Shown: positions 52,256 to 61,289 of the stretch, piece after piece
How the letters are laid out: each line of letters starts with the position of its first letter
Position numbering within the stretch: position 1 is the stretch's first letter
Assembly: GCF_947259545.1 (NCBI RefSeq)
Contig: NZ_CAMYMK010000002.1
Location: 620,001-684,000, forward strand
Direction of reading: 5' to 3'
DNA: 64,000 bases
From: an uncultured Marinobacter sp.
GTDB lineage: Bacteria; Pseudomonadota; Gammaproteobacteria; Pseudomonadales; Oleiphilaceae
Translations under genes and position numbers: made by a program
The notes under the pieces: model-generated
Database searches by the model: none
Told to the model about the DNA's origin: nothing
The model's input: the letters and a program-made list of their open reading frames with translations, nothing else

Positions 52256-53842
52256 TTGATTTCCACCGCTAATATCACCATGCAATTCGGGGCGAAGCCC
52301 CTGTTTGAAAACGTATCCGTCAAATTCGGTAATGGCAACCGCTATGGCCTGATCGGCGCCAATGGCTGTGGCAAGTCCACGTTCATGAAAATTCTCGGTG
52401 GCGATCTGGAGCCCTCCGGGGGACAGGTTATGCTGGAGCCCAACACCCGTTTGGGCAAGCTCCGCCAGGACCAGTTTGCCTATGAAAGCTGTTCGGTGAT
52501 GGACACGGTAATCATGGGGCACGAGGAGCTGTGGAGCGTCAAGAAAGAGCGTGACCGCATCTATTCCCTGCCGGAAATGAGCGAGGAAGACGGCATGGCG
52601 GTGGCGGATCTGGAGGTGCAGTTCGCCGAGATGGACGGCTACACGGCGGAATCCCGCGCCGGTGAACTGTTGCTGGGACTGGACATTCCCCTGGAGCAGC
52701 ACGAGGGGCCGATGAGTGCACTGGCGCCGGGCTGGAAGTTGCGGGTATTGCTGGCCCAGGCGCTGTTCTCTGACCCTGACGTGTTGCTGCTGGATGAGCC
52801 GACCAACCACCTGGACATCAATACCATTCGCTGGCTGGAAAACATTCTGGTGGCTCGCAACAGCACCATGGTCATCATTTCCCACGACCGTCACTTCCTG
52901 AACAGCGTCTGCACCCACATGGCGGACCTGGATTACGGTGAATTGCGGCTGTTCCCGGGTAATTACGACGAGTATATGACCGCCGCTACTCAGGCCCGCG
53001 AGCGGATGATGGCAGACAACGCCAAGAAGAAGGCGCAGATTGCCGAGCTGCAGCAGTTTGTCAGCCGCTTTTCTGCCAACGCGTCCAAGGCCAAGCAGGC
53101 GACGTCTCGCGCCCGCCAGATCGACAAGATCCAGCTTGAAGAAGTGAAGCCTTCCAGTCGTGTGAGCCCGTTTATTCGTTTTGAACAGACCAAGAAGCTG
53201 CACCGCCAGGCTGTGACTCTGAAGGATCTGACCAAGGGGTTTGATGGCGAGCCGCTGTTTAACAAGCTCAACCTGCAGATCGAAGCGGGTGAGCGGGTGG
53301 CGATCCTGGGCCCGAACGGTATCGGCAAGACGACGCTGATGCAGTGTATGGCCGGTGCCCTGGCGCCGGACAGTGGCGACGTCAAGTGGACGGACAGTGC
53401 CCAGGTCGGCTATTACGCTCAGGACCATTCTGCGGACTTCGCTGAGGACATGAACCTGACTGACTGGATGGCTCAGTGGACCACCGGAGGTGAGCAACTG
53501 GTTCGCGGTACCTTGGGGCGCATGCTGTTTTCCGGGGATGATATTGGCAAGATGGTGAGTGTGATTTCCGGTGGTGAGCAGGGGCGTATGCTGTTTGGCA
53601 AGCTGATTCTGCAGAAGCCGAATGTGATGCTGATGGATGAGCCGACGAACCACCTGGATATGGAGTCCATTGAGGCGTTGAATCTGGCGCTGGAGAATTA
53701 TCCGGGGACGTTGGTGTTTGTCAGCCACGATCGGGAGTTTGTTTCCTCTTTGGCGACCCGGATTATTGAGCTTAAGGCCGATGGCATAACGGACTTCAGT
53801 GGGTCTTATGATGATTACCTTCGGAGTCAGGGTTACCTCTGA
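52256..53842 (+). CDS. ybiT: ABC-F ribosome-associated ATPase YbiT
   Basis: A cytoplasmic translation factor of 528 residues with two ATP-binding cassettes and no membrane segments. First Walker A is GANGCGKST (about 36) and second GPNGIGKTT (about 355); Walker B segments are [11 protein letters not shown] and [11 protein letters not shown]. It aligns with E. coli YbiT along its length ([40 protein letters not shown]). The start is TTG at 52256, because the conserved N-terminus begins there and the first ATG (52280) falls inside it. A large perfect inverted repeat follows the gene. Confidence 0.94.
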   Translation: MISTANITMQFGAKPLFENVSVKFGNGNRYGLIGANGCGKSTFMKILGGDLEPSGGQVMLEPNTRLGKLRQDQFAYESCSVMDTVIMGHEELWSVKKERDRIYSLPEMSEEDGMAVADLEVQFAEMDGYTAESRAGELLLGLDIPLEQHEGPMSALAPGWKLRVLLAQALFSDPDVLLLDEPTNHLDINTIRWLENILVARNSTMVIISHDRHFLNSVCTHMADLDYGELRLFPGNYDEYMTAATQARERMMADNAKKKAQIAELQQFVSRFSANASKAKQATSRARQIDKIQLEEVKPSSRVSPFIRFEQTKKLHRQAVTLKDLTKGFDGEPLFNKLNLQIEAGERVAILGPNGIGKTTLMQCMAGALAPDSGDVKWTDSAQVGYYAQDHSADFAEDMNLTDWMAQWTTGGEQLVRGTLGRMLFSGDDIGKMVSVISGGEQGRMLFGKLILQKPNVMLMDEPTNHLDMESIEALNLALENYPGTLVFVSHDREFVSSLATRIIELKADGITDFSGSYDDYLRSQGYL

Positions 53843-53865
53843 TTTTGTTTGGACTATGGGTGGTG

Positions 53866-53980
53866 GCGGACGGGTGGGTAGGCCTTTCCAAAACACGCTC
53901 CTTCGGCACATCCGTGTGACGCTTGGGCTCCGCCATCCATGGCTCCGCACAGTTTTGGAAAGGCCTACCCACCCGTCCGC
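53866..53980. repeat. Perfect 29-bp inverted repeat between ybiT and the DUF1415 gene
   Basis: Left arm 53866-53894 and right arm 53952-53980 are exact reverse complements over 29 bp; the arms contain GGGTGGGTAGGCCTTTCC and end in AAAAC at the inner side. The 57-bp centre is GC-rich and contains two copies of GCTCCGC. It starts 24 bp after the ybiT stop and could act as a terminator or be a dispersed chromosomal repeat or miniature element. Confidence 0.85.
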
Positions 53981-54021
53981 TCATACCTTTGAGTGGCCTT
54001 CGAACAAACCGGGGAAACAGC

Positions 54022-54612
54022 GTGGCTGAGACAGAGATTGTTAACGCGACCCGCAAATGGGTCGAAGATGTAGTTGTCGGCCTTAATCTGTGCCCGTTTG
54101 CCAAACGGGAGCTGGTCAGGGACCGGGTTCGGTTTGTGGTATCGGATGCGCAGACCGAGGACGAGCTTCTGCAGGCACTGCATGCCGAGCTTCAGCGTCT
54201 GGAGGACGAGCCGGATGTTGAAACCACGCTGCTGATCCATCCGGGTGTGTTGCAGGATTTTGCGCCTTACAATGAATTTCTGGACGCGGCGGATGGGTTG
54301 TTGGTGTATCTGGAGCTGGAAGGCGTTTACCAGGTTGCCAGTTTCCATCCGCAGTATCAGTTCGGTGGCACTCAGCCGGATGATGCGGAGAATTACACCA
54401 ATCGATCGCCATTTCCTATGCTGCATCTGCTGCGGGAAGAGAGTCTTGAACGGGCGATTGAGGGTTATCCCGATCCGGAGGGGATTCCGGAGCGTAATAT
54501 CCAGCGGGTAGAAGAGCTGGGTGTTGAGAAGATGCGGTCTTTGCTGGCCGCCTGTTTCCGTGAGGAGTGTGATGATGGAGAATCCGGAGGTGGCCGGCCA
54601 GCAACTGGCTGA
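54022..54612 (+). CDS. DUF1415 protein
   Basis: A 196-residue cytoplasmic protein of the DUF1415 family: WVEDVVVGLNLCPFAKRELV at the start, TTLLIHPGVLQDFAPYNEFL and VASFHPQYQFGGTQPDDAEN are the family segments. Function unknown. The start is a GTG at 54022 with GGGGAA upstream; the frame is open further upstream, through the inverted repeat, without family resemblance. Its last 38 bp overlap the sirtuin gene start. Confidence 0.85.
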   Translation: MAETEIVNATRKWVEDVVVGLNLCPFAKRELVRDRVRFVVSDAQTEDELLQALHAELQRLEDEPDVETTLLIHPGVLQDFAPYNEFLDAADGLLVYLELEGVYQVASFHPQYQFGGTQPDDAENYTNRSPFPMLHLLREESLERAIEGYPDPEGIPERNIQRVEELGVEKMRSLLAACFREECDDGESGGGRPATG

Positions 54613-55402
54613 GTTCATCCATAGTTATCCCCGCCTGATGATTCTCACGGGCGCGGGTGTCAGTACGGATTCCGGTATTCCCGATTATCGCGATCACGAG
54701 GGGGCCTGGAAGCGCAGGCAACCGGTGCAGCATCAGGAGTTTATGGCCAGTGTGGATGTGCGTCGTCGTTACTGGGGGCGTAGTCTGATTGGCTGGCCGG
54801 TGATTCGTAATGCCCGTCCCAATCCTGCTCATCATTATATTTCCGATCTCGAGCTACTGAATCACAGCACCCTGGTGGTGACTCAGAACGTGGATCGTCT
54901 GCATCAGCAGGCGGGCACGCGGGCGGTTAATGACCTGCATGGTCGTGCGGATCAGGTGGTCTGCATGGAATGCGGGTATCGCTGTGAGCGGGATGAGGTG
55001 CATGATCGGTGCGCCGATCTGAATCCGGGTTTTCGTCACTTTACTGCGCAAACGGCTCCGGACGGGGATGCGGATCTGGAGGTGGATTTTTCGGAGTTTC
55101 GCCTGGCGGATTGCCCCCGGTGCGATGGGATTCTCAAGCCGGATGTGGTGTTCTTTGGGGATTTCGTGCCGAAAGAGCGGGTGACAACAGCGTTGGATAC
55201 TCTCAGGGCCAGCGACGGTTTGCTGGTGATTGGCTCATCCCTGATGGTGTATTCCGGGTTCCGTTTTTGCCGTTATGCCAAGGAGTGGGGCAAGCCTATC
55301 GCGGCATTGACGCGTGGTCGTACCCGTGCGGATGAGATGGTCGAATTGAAACTTGATGCCGGAATCGGCGAGACCCTTAGGGCCTCGCTCGACCGGCTTT
55401 AA
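54575..55402 (+). CDS. Sirtuin-type NAD-dependent protein deacylase
   Basis: A 275-residue Sir2 enzyme that removes acyl groups from lysines, consuming NAD+ and releasing nicotinamide. Motifs: GAGVSTDSGIPDYRD (about 21-35), TQNVDRLHQQAG, catalytic histidine in DLHGRA (about 117), zinc ligands CMECG and CPRCDG, and KPDVVFFGDFVP. Overall closest in pattern to class II (SIRT4-like) sirtuins. The ATG at 54575 lies seven bases after GAGGAG; an ATG just before it is also possible. Overlaps DUF1415, so the two are coupled. PncA and PncB at the window end could recycle its product. Confidence 0.9.
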   Translation: MENPEVAGQQLAEFIHSYPRLMILTGAGVSTDSGIPDYRDHEGAWKRRQPVQHQEFMASVDVRRRYWGRSLIGWPVIRNARPNPAHHYISDLELLNHSTLVVTQNVDRLHQQAGTRAVNDLHGRADQVVCMECGYRCERDEVHDRCADLNPGFRHFTAQTAPDGDADLEVDFSEFRLADCPRCDGILKPDVVFFGDFVPKERVTTALDTLRASDGLLVIGSSLMVYSGFRFCRYAKEWGKPIAALTRGRTRADEMVELKLDAGIGETLRASLDRL

Positions 55403-55412
55403 CAGGCGGGCT

Positions 55413-56240
55413 TCAGTCGTAACCGAGCTGCTTGCGCCACTTCCGCAGCAGGAAGTTGGTGTCGTGCTGCCAGGGGTGGAAGCTTGGCTTGAAGTAGTCC
55501 AGGTACTCGGGAATGATCGCAGTGAACATGCCATTCGGGCCCCAGACGCGGTTCAGGCCCTTGGCCCAGGAGCGCAGGTTCAGCAACTGCTTGTCTTCGC
55601 GCATCAATTCCACGATGAAGGAGTGGATCGCGACCATGATCAGGGTAGTGATCAGAGCCATGGTGCCCATGCGGATAGCGTAGTCCACCACACCTTTGTC
55701 ATACAGCGTCTCGTAGGTGTCGAAGGCGACGGCCTTGTGCTCGTTCTCTTCGATGCAGTGCCAGGCCCACAGGGTGCGCATGGAAGGATCGATGGCCTTG
55801 ACCAGGTCTTCACGCTTGAGCAGCTGTGCGGACAGGATGCCGGTGAAATGCTCCAGCGCTACGGTCGCGGCCAGGTGAACCCGCTTGTTGTTCAGCCCCG
55901 GCAGATTCTTCACTGACAGGAAGTTGCGGGTCCAGCCTTCCAGTTTCTTGATATCAAAACCCTGGTTGATCGCACCTTCGTTGAAGTGACCATGCTCTTT
56001 CGCGTGCATGGCTTCCTGGCCGATAAAGGCGCCGATGTCTTTCTGCAACTGGGGATCGTTGATCTGATCACGCACTGCGCGAACACTGTCCACGAAGAAG
56101 CGCTCGCCATCCGGAAACAGCGCGGACAGGGCGTTGAACAAGTGTGTCATGAAAGGGTCACTGTCGACCCAGTGCCGTGGCACTTCATCAAAACCGAAGT
56201 CCTGGCGACGTACGGGAAACGATGCGGTTACTGCAGTCAT
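55413..56240 (-). CDS. Metal-dependent hydrolase-family protein (PF10118 type)
   Basis: A 275-residue protein of the predicted metal-dependent hydrolase family. Histidine/glutamate pairs typical of a helical di-metal site are seen in FIGQEAMHAKEHGHFN, VALEHFTGILSA and WHCIEENEHKAVAFD, an arrangement like ferritin-type diiron proteins. Reaction unknown. GAGAGG lies seven bases before the ATG at 56240. Convergent with the sirtuin gene. Confidence 0.82.
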   Translation of the reverse strand: MTAVTASFPVRRQDFGFDEVPRHWVDSDPFMTHLFNALSALFPDGERFFVDSVRAVRDQINDPQLQKDIGAFIGQEAMHAKEHGHFNEGAINQGFDIKKLEGWTRNFLSVKNLPGLNNKRVHLAATVALEHFTGILSAQLLKREDLVKAIDPSMRTLWAWHCIEENEHKAVAFDTYETLYDKGVVDYAIRMGTMALITTLIMVAIHSFIVELMREDKQLLNLRSWAKGLNRVWGPNGMFTAIIPEYLDYFKPSFHPWQHDTNFLLRKWRKQLGYD

Positions 56241-56374
56241 GGTGTGACCTCTCTGATTCATTGTTCGATAAGGCCAACAATACGGCTATTGAGCTCGATC
56301 CGTCTGGTTATAAAGGGACAGAATCCGGTCATTGCCGAAAAAAAACAGGGATCAAAGGAGTTGAGCCAGAGGAG

Positions 56375-56400
56375 AGGGGAGGCGGCTAATGCCGCCTCCC
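56375..56400. terminator. Strong hairpin after the NSS transporter gene
   Basis: Perfect 11-bp GC-rich stem (GGGGAGGCGGC at 56375-56385, complement at 56390-56400) with a four-base loop, 7 bp beyond the transporter stop. No T-run follows, but the stem is the most stable seen in this area. Confidence 0.65.
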
Positions 56401-56407
56401 CGCGGCG

Positions 56408-57820
56408 TTACAGCAGGTTATAGATAAATACCACCGCGACCGCGACAGGGGTAACAAAACGGACGGTCACGAACCACAGGTTGAACATGGCCGGTGACAG
56501 CGACAGCTCCTTCTCCATGGCCTGACGGGACATCACCCAGCCCGCGAACAGGGCAACCAGCAGTCCGCCCAGCGGCAACAGGATGTTGGCGGTGAAGAAG
56601 TCCAGCAGGTCGAAGATGGTCTTGCCTTCCAGCATCGGCACAAAGCCAAGAGGCGCGAAGTCGGCCCACAGGTTCAGGGACAGGATCGAGGCTATGCCCA
56701 GTGCCCAGCAGACAAAACCCGCACCCAGGGTGCTGACCATGCGGTTCATGCCTTTCTGCTCTTCCAGCCATTCCACGATGGGCTCCAGCAGGGAAATGCC
56801 TGAGGTCCAGGCGGCGAAAATCAGCAGCACGAAGAACAGGGTGCCAAACAGTGAGCCCATGGGCATCTGGCCGAAGGCCAGCGGCAGGGTCTGGAAGATC
56901 AGGCCGGGGCCTGCGCCCGGTTCAAGACCGTTGGCGAAGACAATCGGGAAAATGGCCAGGCCGGCCAGCAGGGCAACGCCGGTATCGATCACCGAGACGG
57001 TGATGGATGTCTTGGCGATGGAGATTTTCTTGGGCAGATAGGAGCCGTAGGCCATCATCACCGCCATACCCAGGCTCAGGGTGAAGAACGCGTGGCCGAG
57101 GGCTACCAGAATACCGGACGTGGTCAGTTTGGAGAAATCCGGCTGGAACAGGAAGGCGGCAGCCTGACCGAAGTGCCCGGTAGTCATCGCGTAGCCCACA
57201 ACGATCAGCAGCAGAACGAACAGCGCGGGCATGAGGATACTGACCGCCCGCTCCAGCCCGGAGCGCACACCCCGTGCAACCACAAACATGACCAGCGCCA
57301 TGAAAAGGGTGTGCCAGGCCAGCAGGGTTCCCGGGTTGCTGAGCAGCCCGGAGAAGATAGCCCCAACCGCGTCGGCGGATTGCCCGGAAAGTTGGCCGCT
57401 GGCCGTGGTGCCTACGTAGGAAATGGCCCAGCCGCCAATCACCGAATAGAACGAGAGAATCAGGAAGCCTGCCAGGACACCCACGGCGCCTACCAGTTTC
57501 CAGGCGGGCTTCAGGCCATCCCGTTGGGTAATCGCACGCAGACTGTTGACCGGACTGTGGCCGCCGCGCCGACCAATCATGACTTCCGCCATCATGATGG
57601 GGATGCCGACAATGGCGATACAGAGAAGGTAAACGAGAACAAAGGCGCCGCCGCCGTTCTCACCGGTTACATAGGGGAATTTCCAGATATTACCGAGGCC
57701 AACGGCAGAACCGGTGGCGGCGAGGATAAAGGCAAGACGCGATGACCAGAGTCCGCGTGTGGCGTTGGAGCCTTCCAGCTCCCCGGAATAGGTGGCGGAT
57801 CCTGACTGTGATACAGACAT
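56408..57820 (-). CDS. Sodium-dependent neurotransmitter:sodium symporter (NSS) family transporter
   Basis: A 470-residue inner-membrane Na+/amino-acid symporter of the LeuT/MhsT fold with about 11-12 transmembrane segments. AATGSAVGLGNIWKFPYVTG (about 34-53), followed by ENGGGAF, is the TM1 signature with the unwound sodium-site segment. Substrate is an amino acid or a related compound, not resolved. AGGAG lies six bases before the ATG. It follows leucine dehydrogenase on the same strand, 85 bp away, across a hairpin, so branched-chain amino acid uptake is a reasonable guess. Confidence 0.91.
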   Translation of the reverse strand: MSVSQSGSATYSGELEGSNATRGLWSSRLAFILAATGSAVGLGNIWKFPYVTGENGGGAFVLVYLLCIAIVGIPIMMAEVMIGRRGGHSPVNSLRAITQRDGLKPAWKLVGAVGVLAGFLILSFYSVIGGWAISYVGTTASGQLSGQSADAVGAIFSGLLSNPGTLLAWHTLFMALVMFVVARGVRSGLERAVSILMPALFVLLLIVVGYAMTTGHFGQAAAFLFQPDFSKLTTSGILVALGHAFFTLSLGMAVMMAYGSYLPKKISIAKTSITVSVIDTGVALLAGLAIFPIVFANGLEPGAGPGLIFQTLPLAFGQMPMGSLFGTLFFVLLIFAAWTSGISLLEPIVEWLEEQKGMNRMVSTLGAGFVCWALGIASILSLNLWADFAPLGFVPMLEGKTIFDLLDFFTANILLPLGGLLVALFAGWVMSRQAMEKELSLSPAMFNLWFVTVRFVTPVAVAVVFIYNLL

Positions 57821-57860
57821 AGCTGTCTCCTGCTTGGTACTTGTTTTTGTTGGGGAAGCA

Positions 57861-57885
57861 GAGGCCGCGAATGGCTCGCGGCCTC
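57861..57885. terminator. Hairpin between leucine dehydrogenase and transporter genes
   Basis: Perfect 10-bp stem (GAGGCCGCGA at 57861-57870, complement at 57876-57885), 5-base loop, 20 bp after the dehydrogenase stop. No T-run on the minus strand, so it may reduce rather than end read-through. Confidence 0.55.
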
Positions 57886-57905
57886 AAAGACATGGCCCCG
57901 GTGTA

Positions 57906-59006
57906 TTACCCGGCATGGGCCAGATGTTCCGACATCGCATCGGCGCGGGCGGAGTGTTTGCGGAACCGCTCCTCGGCCAGTTCGTTGGCAATGGCCCCGG
58001 TGGGTGTGCCGCTGCGGTCGGAGCGGGTAAAGATTTCGTTCAGCGTGTCGCCGATGGTTTCTACATGGGCGCAGACCGTCTCAGGGGGTGCACCGGTTCG
58101 CTCGTAGGAGACATCAATGATGCCGCCGGCATTGATGGCGAAATCCGGAGCATAGAGAATGCCGCGATCCATCAGTGCCTGATCGTGGTCCGGGCGTTCC
58201 AGCAGGTTGTTGGCAGCGCCGGCGACGACAGTGGCCTTGATCTGGGGAATGCTGTCATCGTTCAACACCGCGCCCATGGCACACGGGGCAACCACGTCCA
58301 CCGGTAGAAACAGGATGTCCTCTGCGGTGGCCGGTTTGGCACCCAGTTCATCAATGGCTCGTTGCATGTTGTCGGCGTGGATATCGTAGACCCACAGCTC
58401 GGCTCCGGCCTCTTTCAGGTGTCGGGCGAGGCGAAAGCCCACGTTTCCGATGCCCTGGATGGCTACCTTGAGTCCCTTGAGGTCGGACCGGCCAAGTTTA
58501 TGTTTTACGGCTGCTTTCAGGCCAATGAAGGTGCCGTAGGCCGTGGCCGGTGAGGGATCGCCATTGCTGGGCTTACCGTCGAAGCCGATGTGCTGCGAAA
58601 TCCCGGCCACATGGCGGGTATGTCTGCCCATGACCTTCAGATCGGGCACGCTGGTGCCGGAATCCTCGGCCGCGATGTATCGGCCACCCAGGCTTTCCAG
58701 GTGGCGGCCCATGGCCTCCATCAGCGTTTCTGTCTTGTCTTTGCGCGGGTCACCGATGATGACGGACTTGCCTCCACCCAGATCCAGGTTCGCCAGGGCG
58801 GATTTGTAAGTCATCCCCTTGGACAGGCGCAGGACATCCCACACGGCTTCCTCGTCGCTGGCATACGGGAACATGCGGCAACCACCCAGAGCAGGTCCCC
58901 GGGAGGTATTGTGAATGGCAACAATGGCTTTGAGTCCTGATTCCGGATCGCAGAAGAAGGACAGGTGTTCGTGGTTATCGAACTCGGGATGGCTGAATAC
59001 GTTCAT
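57906..59006 (-). CDS. Leucine dehydrogenase (Glu/Leu/Phe/Val dehydrogenase family)
   Basis: NAD-dependent oxidative deamination of leucine, isoleucine or valine to the 2-oxo acid and ammonia. It has 366 residues, as usual. PALGGCRMF (about 38-46) and [20 protein letters not shown] (about 62-81) carry the glycine-rich site and the two lysines of the active site; [17 protein letters not shown] (about 184) is the NAD fold. GAGGTG lies seven bases before the ATG. First gene of a minus-strand pair with an NSS transporter. A palindrome resembling what I recall of LiuR sites lies 386 bp upstream. Confidence 0.93.
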   Translation of the reverse strand: MNVFSHPEFDNHEHLSFFCDPESGLKAIVAIHNTSRGPALGGCRMFPYASDEEAVWDVLRLSKGMTYKSALANLDLGGGKSVIIGDPRKDKTETLMEAMGRHLESLGGRYIAAEDSGTSVPDLKVMGRHTRHVAGISQHIGFDGKPSNGDPSPATAYGTFIGLKAAVKHKLGRSDLKGLKVAIQGIGNVGFRLARHLKEAGAELWVYDIHADNMQRAIDELGAKPATAEDILFLPVDVVAPCAMGAVLNDDSIPQIKATVVAGAANNLLERPDHDQALMDRGILYAPDFAINAGGIIDVSYERTGAPPETVCAHVETIGDTLNEIFTRSDRSGTPTGAIANELAEERFRKHSARADAMSEHLAHAG

Positions 59007-59612
59007 GGCGTTTCACCTCTCTCTGAAGGCCACCGCTACCCTTTTGGGGTCTGCGGTAACCGGTTTTGTTAGGAATTAGACAGCAGCACTGGCAAATGGT
59101 TGATGTCAGAATATGCCTGAGGGCAGCAGCGATTACAGAGTTGAGCAGAGTGTCACAGGGATAATTGCCGGGAACCGGGGAGGGTTCTGGCTGCGCGTGC
59201 AGGAGAGGCTTGTCCGCTGAAAGTGCGGAATTGAACATGTTGAAATCCTCTTCCGACTCGCCGGGTCGCGGCATGAGTGGATGTATTGTTCTTGTCGTCC
59301 GGCTTGTGGCCGGCGGTTTGATTTCAAGTGCCCATGTTTCCCGGTTGGGGAAAGCCCTTTTGGGGCTGGACGGAAAATAAACTAATTTCTTTTGACGTAA
59401 ACGTCAACTTCAATTTTGCGTTTCAGCACAACGCGTCACGGTAAAGCCCTTACAAAGTTCTGTGTTAAGTGGAAAAAAGGCCGTTAGAGGAATTTGCCAT
59501 ATCAGGAGCCTGCTTATCCTGAATCGATTTGAGCAATACAGAGGAACGGGGGTTGGTTGTTTTATAATCAAGTCATAGTTTCGCTCCACCTGTGATGAGT
59601 GAAGGGGGAATT
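59007..59612. other. 606-bp intergenic region between divergent genes
   Basis: Upstream of both leucine dehydrogenase (minus) and the membrane protein at 59613 (plus). It holds a palindrome at 59392-59407. The left half (59010-59340) has several short open frames; one on the minus strand from 59238 has a fair ribosome site (AGAGGA) but runs over the dehydrogenase start, and its sequence does not look like a protein. The right half is AT-richer and includes a TATAAT-like element near 59565. No RNA gene recognised. Confidence 0.5.
59392..59407. promoter_or_regulatory. Palindrome TTGACGT-AA-ACGTCAA, candidate LiuR-type operator
   Basis: Perfect 7-bp arms around a 2-bp centre. From memory, MerR-family LiuR regulators of branched-chain amino-acid catabolism in gammaproteobacteria bind sites of this kind (TTxACGTxxACGTxAA). 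Leucine dehydrogenase is the nearest matching gene, though 386 bp away; the plus-strand gene at 59613 is the other possible target. Confidence 0.5.
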
Positions 59613-60155
59613 ATGAAACGGCTATTTTATCTGGTGGATTCCATCGACAGTGTTCAGAGTATTTCCGATGATCTCCACCAACGTGGTGTTACGGATTGGC
59701 GATTTCACATCGTCAGTAAAGATGAAGCAGGTCTTTACACCCACCGTCTGCACTCTGCCAGTGTGCTGGACAAGACCGACCTGCCGAGGTTTGTCGAGCG
59801 TGGAATGCTGATCGGGGCATTGTTCGCCCTGTTTTTTGTGGTTCCACTGGCCCTGTGGGGCGGTCTTGAATGGCCGATGGCGGCCTACGTCGCCATGGGG
59901 GCATTTGCGATTGTCGCTGGTGGCTGGCTGGGCGGCTTCGGTGGTATCAGTACCGAGAATTACCGGATAAGGAAGTTCCATGGTGATATCGAAGCGGGCC
60001 GCTACCTGGTCATGGTGGATGTGCCGAAGAAACATGTGGCACAAATGGAAGAGTTGATGGCCCTGAATCACCCGGAAGCGGAACTGCAGGGTGAAGGCAG
60101 TAGTGTTAACAACCCGCTGGCAGGGGCCGATGGCAAGATTCACGTGGTGCATTAA
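59613..60155 (+). CDS. Membrane protein of unknown function with glycine-rich double helix segment
   Basis: A 180-residue protein: an N-terminal soluble domain (1-60, MKRLFYLVDSIDSVQSISDD, ferredoxin-like alpha/beta pattern), two adjacent transmembrane segments (about 66-90 and 93-115, the second glycine-rich: GGWLGGFGG), and a C-terminal domain (about 120-180) beginning RKFHGDIEAGRYLVMVDVP. That layout resembles DUF1269 or general-stress YflT-type proteins that sense or organise at the membrane, but I cannot name it. AAGGGGGAA precedes the ATG at 59613. Confidence 0.65.
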   Translation: MKRLFYLVDSIDSVQSISDDLHQRGVTDWRFHIVSKDEAGLYTHRLHSASVLDKTDLPRFVERGMLIGALFALFFVVPLALWGGLEWPMAAYVAMGAFAIVAGGWLGGFGGISTENYRIRKFHGDIEAGRYLVMVDVPKKHVAQMEELMALNHPEAELQGEGSSVNNPLAGADGKIHVVH

Positions 60156-60225
60156 CGACGGCGTCGAACGAGGGCTTCGGCATTTACCTATACGCATGTC
60201 GGGGTATCTGCCTTAGTTTCATTGG

Positions 60226-60981
60226 ATGTCTGTCGCTTCCTATTCTTATAGACTCCAGGCGCGCAAAGTGCGTCTGGAGTTTTTTCGTCTGTTCCCCATC
60301 TCCTTGTTTGTGGTGGCATTCGGTGCTGCCTTTGGTTTGGCTGCCACGCAGAAAGGCCTGCCGCCCCTGGACGCCATACTGATGAGTACCACGGTATTCG
60401 CCGGGGCCTCCCAGTTTGCGGCTATTGAAATGTGGGGCAACGAAGTGTCAGTTCTGCCGTTGGTGGCGGTGGTGTTTGCGATCAATTCCCGTCATCTGTT
60501 GATGGGGGCCTCCCTCTATCCGATGCTGAAGGATGTCTCCCCGGGCAGGCGTTATAGCCTGCTGCTGTTGTTGACGGACGCCAACTGGGCCGTATCGGCC
60601 CAGGATTACCAGAATGGCAAGCGTAACCTGGAAGTCATTCTGGGTGGTGGGCTGGTGCTCTGGCTGGCCTGGATTGTCGGAACCTGGCTGGGCGTCTACT
60701 TTGGCGGGTTATTGCAGAATCCCAAAAGCCTGGGGCTGGATATGGTGCTCGGTTGCTTCCTGTTGGCAATGGCCCTGGGGGGCAAAAAATCCCCGAGGGT
60801 ATTGGTGGCCTGGACGGTTGCCGGGCTGGCATCTCTGGCAGCCTGGCGTTGGTTGCCACCCAATACCCACGTTGTGGTGGGGGCGCTGGCGGGTGGTGCT
60901 GTTGGCTTCTTCTGGCTGGAGAAACAGGACGCCGAAGCATCCGATGAGTCTGCCGAGGCAGAGGATGGCGCCGTCCCATGA
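60226..60981 (+). CDS. azlC: AzlC-family branched-chain amino-acid exporter, large subunit
   Basis: Inner-membrane protein of 251 residues with several hydrophobic segments; FPISLFVVAFGAAFGLAATQ, STTVFAGASQFAAIEMW and VFAINSRHLLMGASLYPM are AzlC hallmarks. With AzlD it exports branched-chain amino acids or analogues. The ATG at 60226 has no ribosome site, and a hairpin with a T-run lies inside the first 20 codons. A GTG at 60268 would still leave a normal AzlC start, so the true start is open. Its end overlaps azlD by four bases (ATGA). Confidence 0.87.
   Translation: MSVASYSYRLQARKVRLEFFRLFPISLFVVAFGAAFGLAATQKGLPPLDAILMSTTVFAGASQFAAIEMWGNEVSVLPLVAVVFAINSRHLLMGASLYPMLKDVSPGRRYSLLLLLTDANWAVSAQDYQNGKRNLEVILGGGLVLWLAWIVGTWLGVYFGGLLQNPKSLGLDMVLGCFLLAMALGGKKSPRVLVAWTVAGLASLAAWRWLPPNTHVVVGALAGGAVGFFWLEKQDAEASDESAEAEDGAVP
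60252..60285 (+). terminator. Terminator-like hairpin inside the 5' end of azlC
   Basis: An 11-bp stem (ACTCCAGGCGC at 60252-60262 with GCGTCTGGAGT at 60270-60280, one G-U pair) with a seven-base loop, followed at once by five more T. This is a textbook intrinsic terminator on the plus strand, lying at the start of the azlC reading frame. It could be an attenuator for azlCD or the end of transcription from 59613. Confidence 0.7.
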
Positions 60982-61289
60982 CCATTGAAACAACCACTAC
61001 CGGTATCCTGGCGCTGATTGCAATCATGACAGTTGTGACTCTGGCTACCCGATTTGGTGGCGTGTTTGTCATGTCCTTCGTGCGGATCAGCCCCCGAATC
61101 GAGAGCTTTATCAATACCATGGCCAGTTCGGTGTTGATTGCGATCATCGTTCCCATGGCGTTCAGTGGCGACGCCGGTGCGGTGGCTGCATTGTCTGTGA
61201 CCGCAGCGCTTATGCTGGCCTTGCGCAAGCCGCTACCGGCCATTGCAGCCGGCATTGTGGCGGCTGGACTGGTTCGTTATCTGGTGTAG
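60978..61289 (+). CDS. azlD: AzlD-family branched-chain amino-acid exporter, small subunit
   Basis: A 103-residue membrane protein with about four hydrophobic segments; TLATRFGGVFVMSFVRISPR and FINTMASSVLIAIIVPMAF fit AzlD. It partners AzlC, with which it overlaps by four bases. Overlaps the convergent DUF3750 gene by 13 bp. Confidence 0.86.
   Translation: MTIETTTTGILALIAIMTVVTLATRFGGVFVMSFVRISPRIESFINTMASSVLIAIIVPMAFSGDAGAVAALSVTAALMLALRKPLPAIAAGIVAAGLVRYLV

Noticed and set aside
52235..53950. Minus-strand open frame of 571 codons opposite ybiT
   Set aside because: Both ABC cassettes are unmistakable on the plus strand; this is a reversed-gene artefact.
53868..54029. Small frames through the inverted repeat on both strands
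   Set aside because: Their sequence is that of the repeat arms and has no ribosome site; typical repeat-derived noise.
58975..59238. Minus-strand small frame before leucine dehydrogenase with a fair ribosome site
   Set aside because: It runs over the dehydrogenase start, has low-complexity basic sequence and no family; no run of leucine codons that would make it an attenuator leader.
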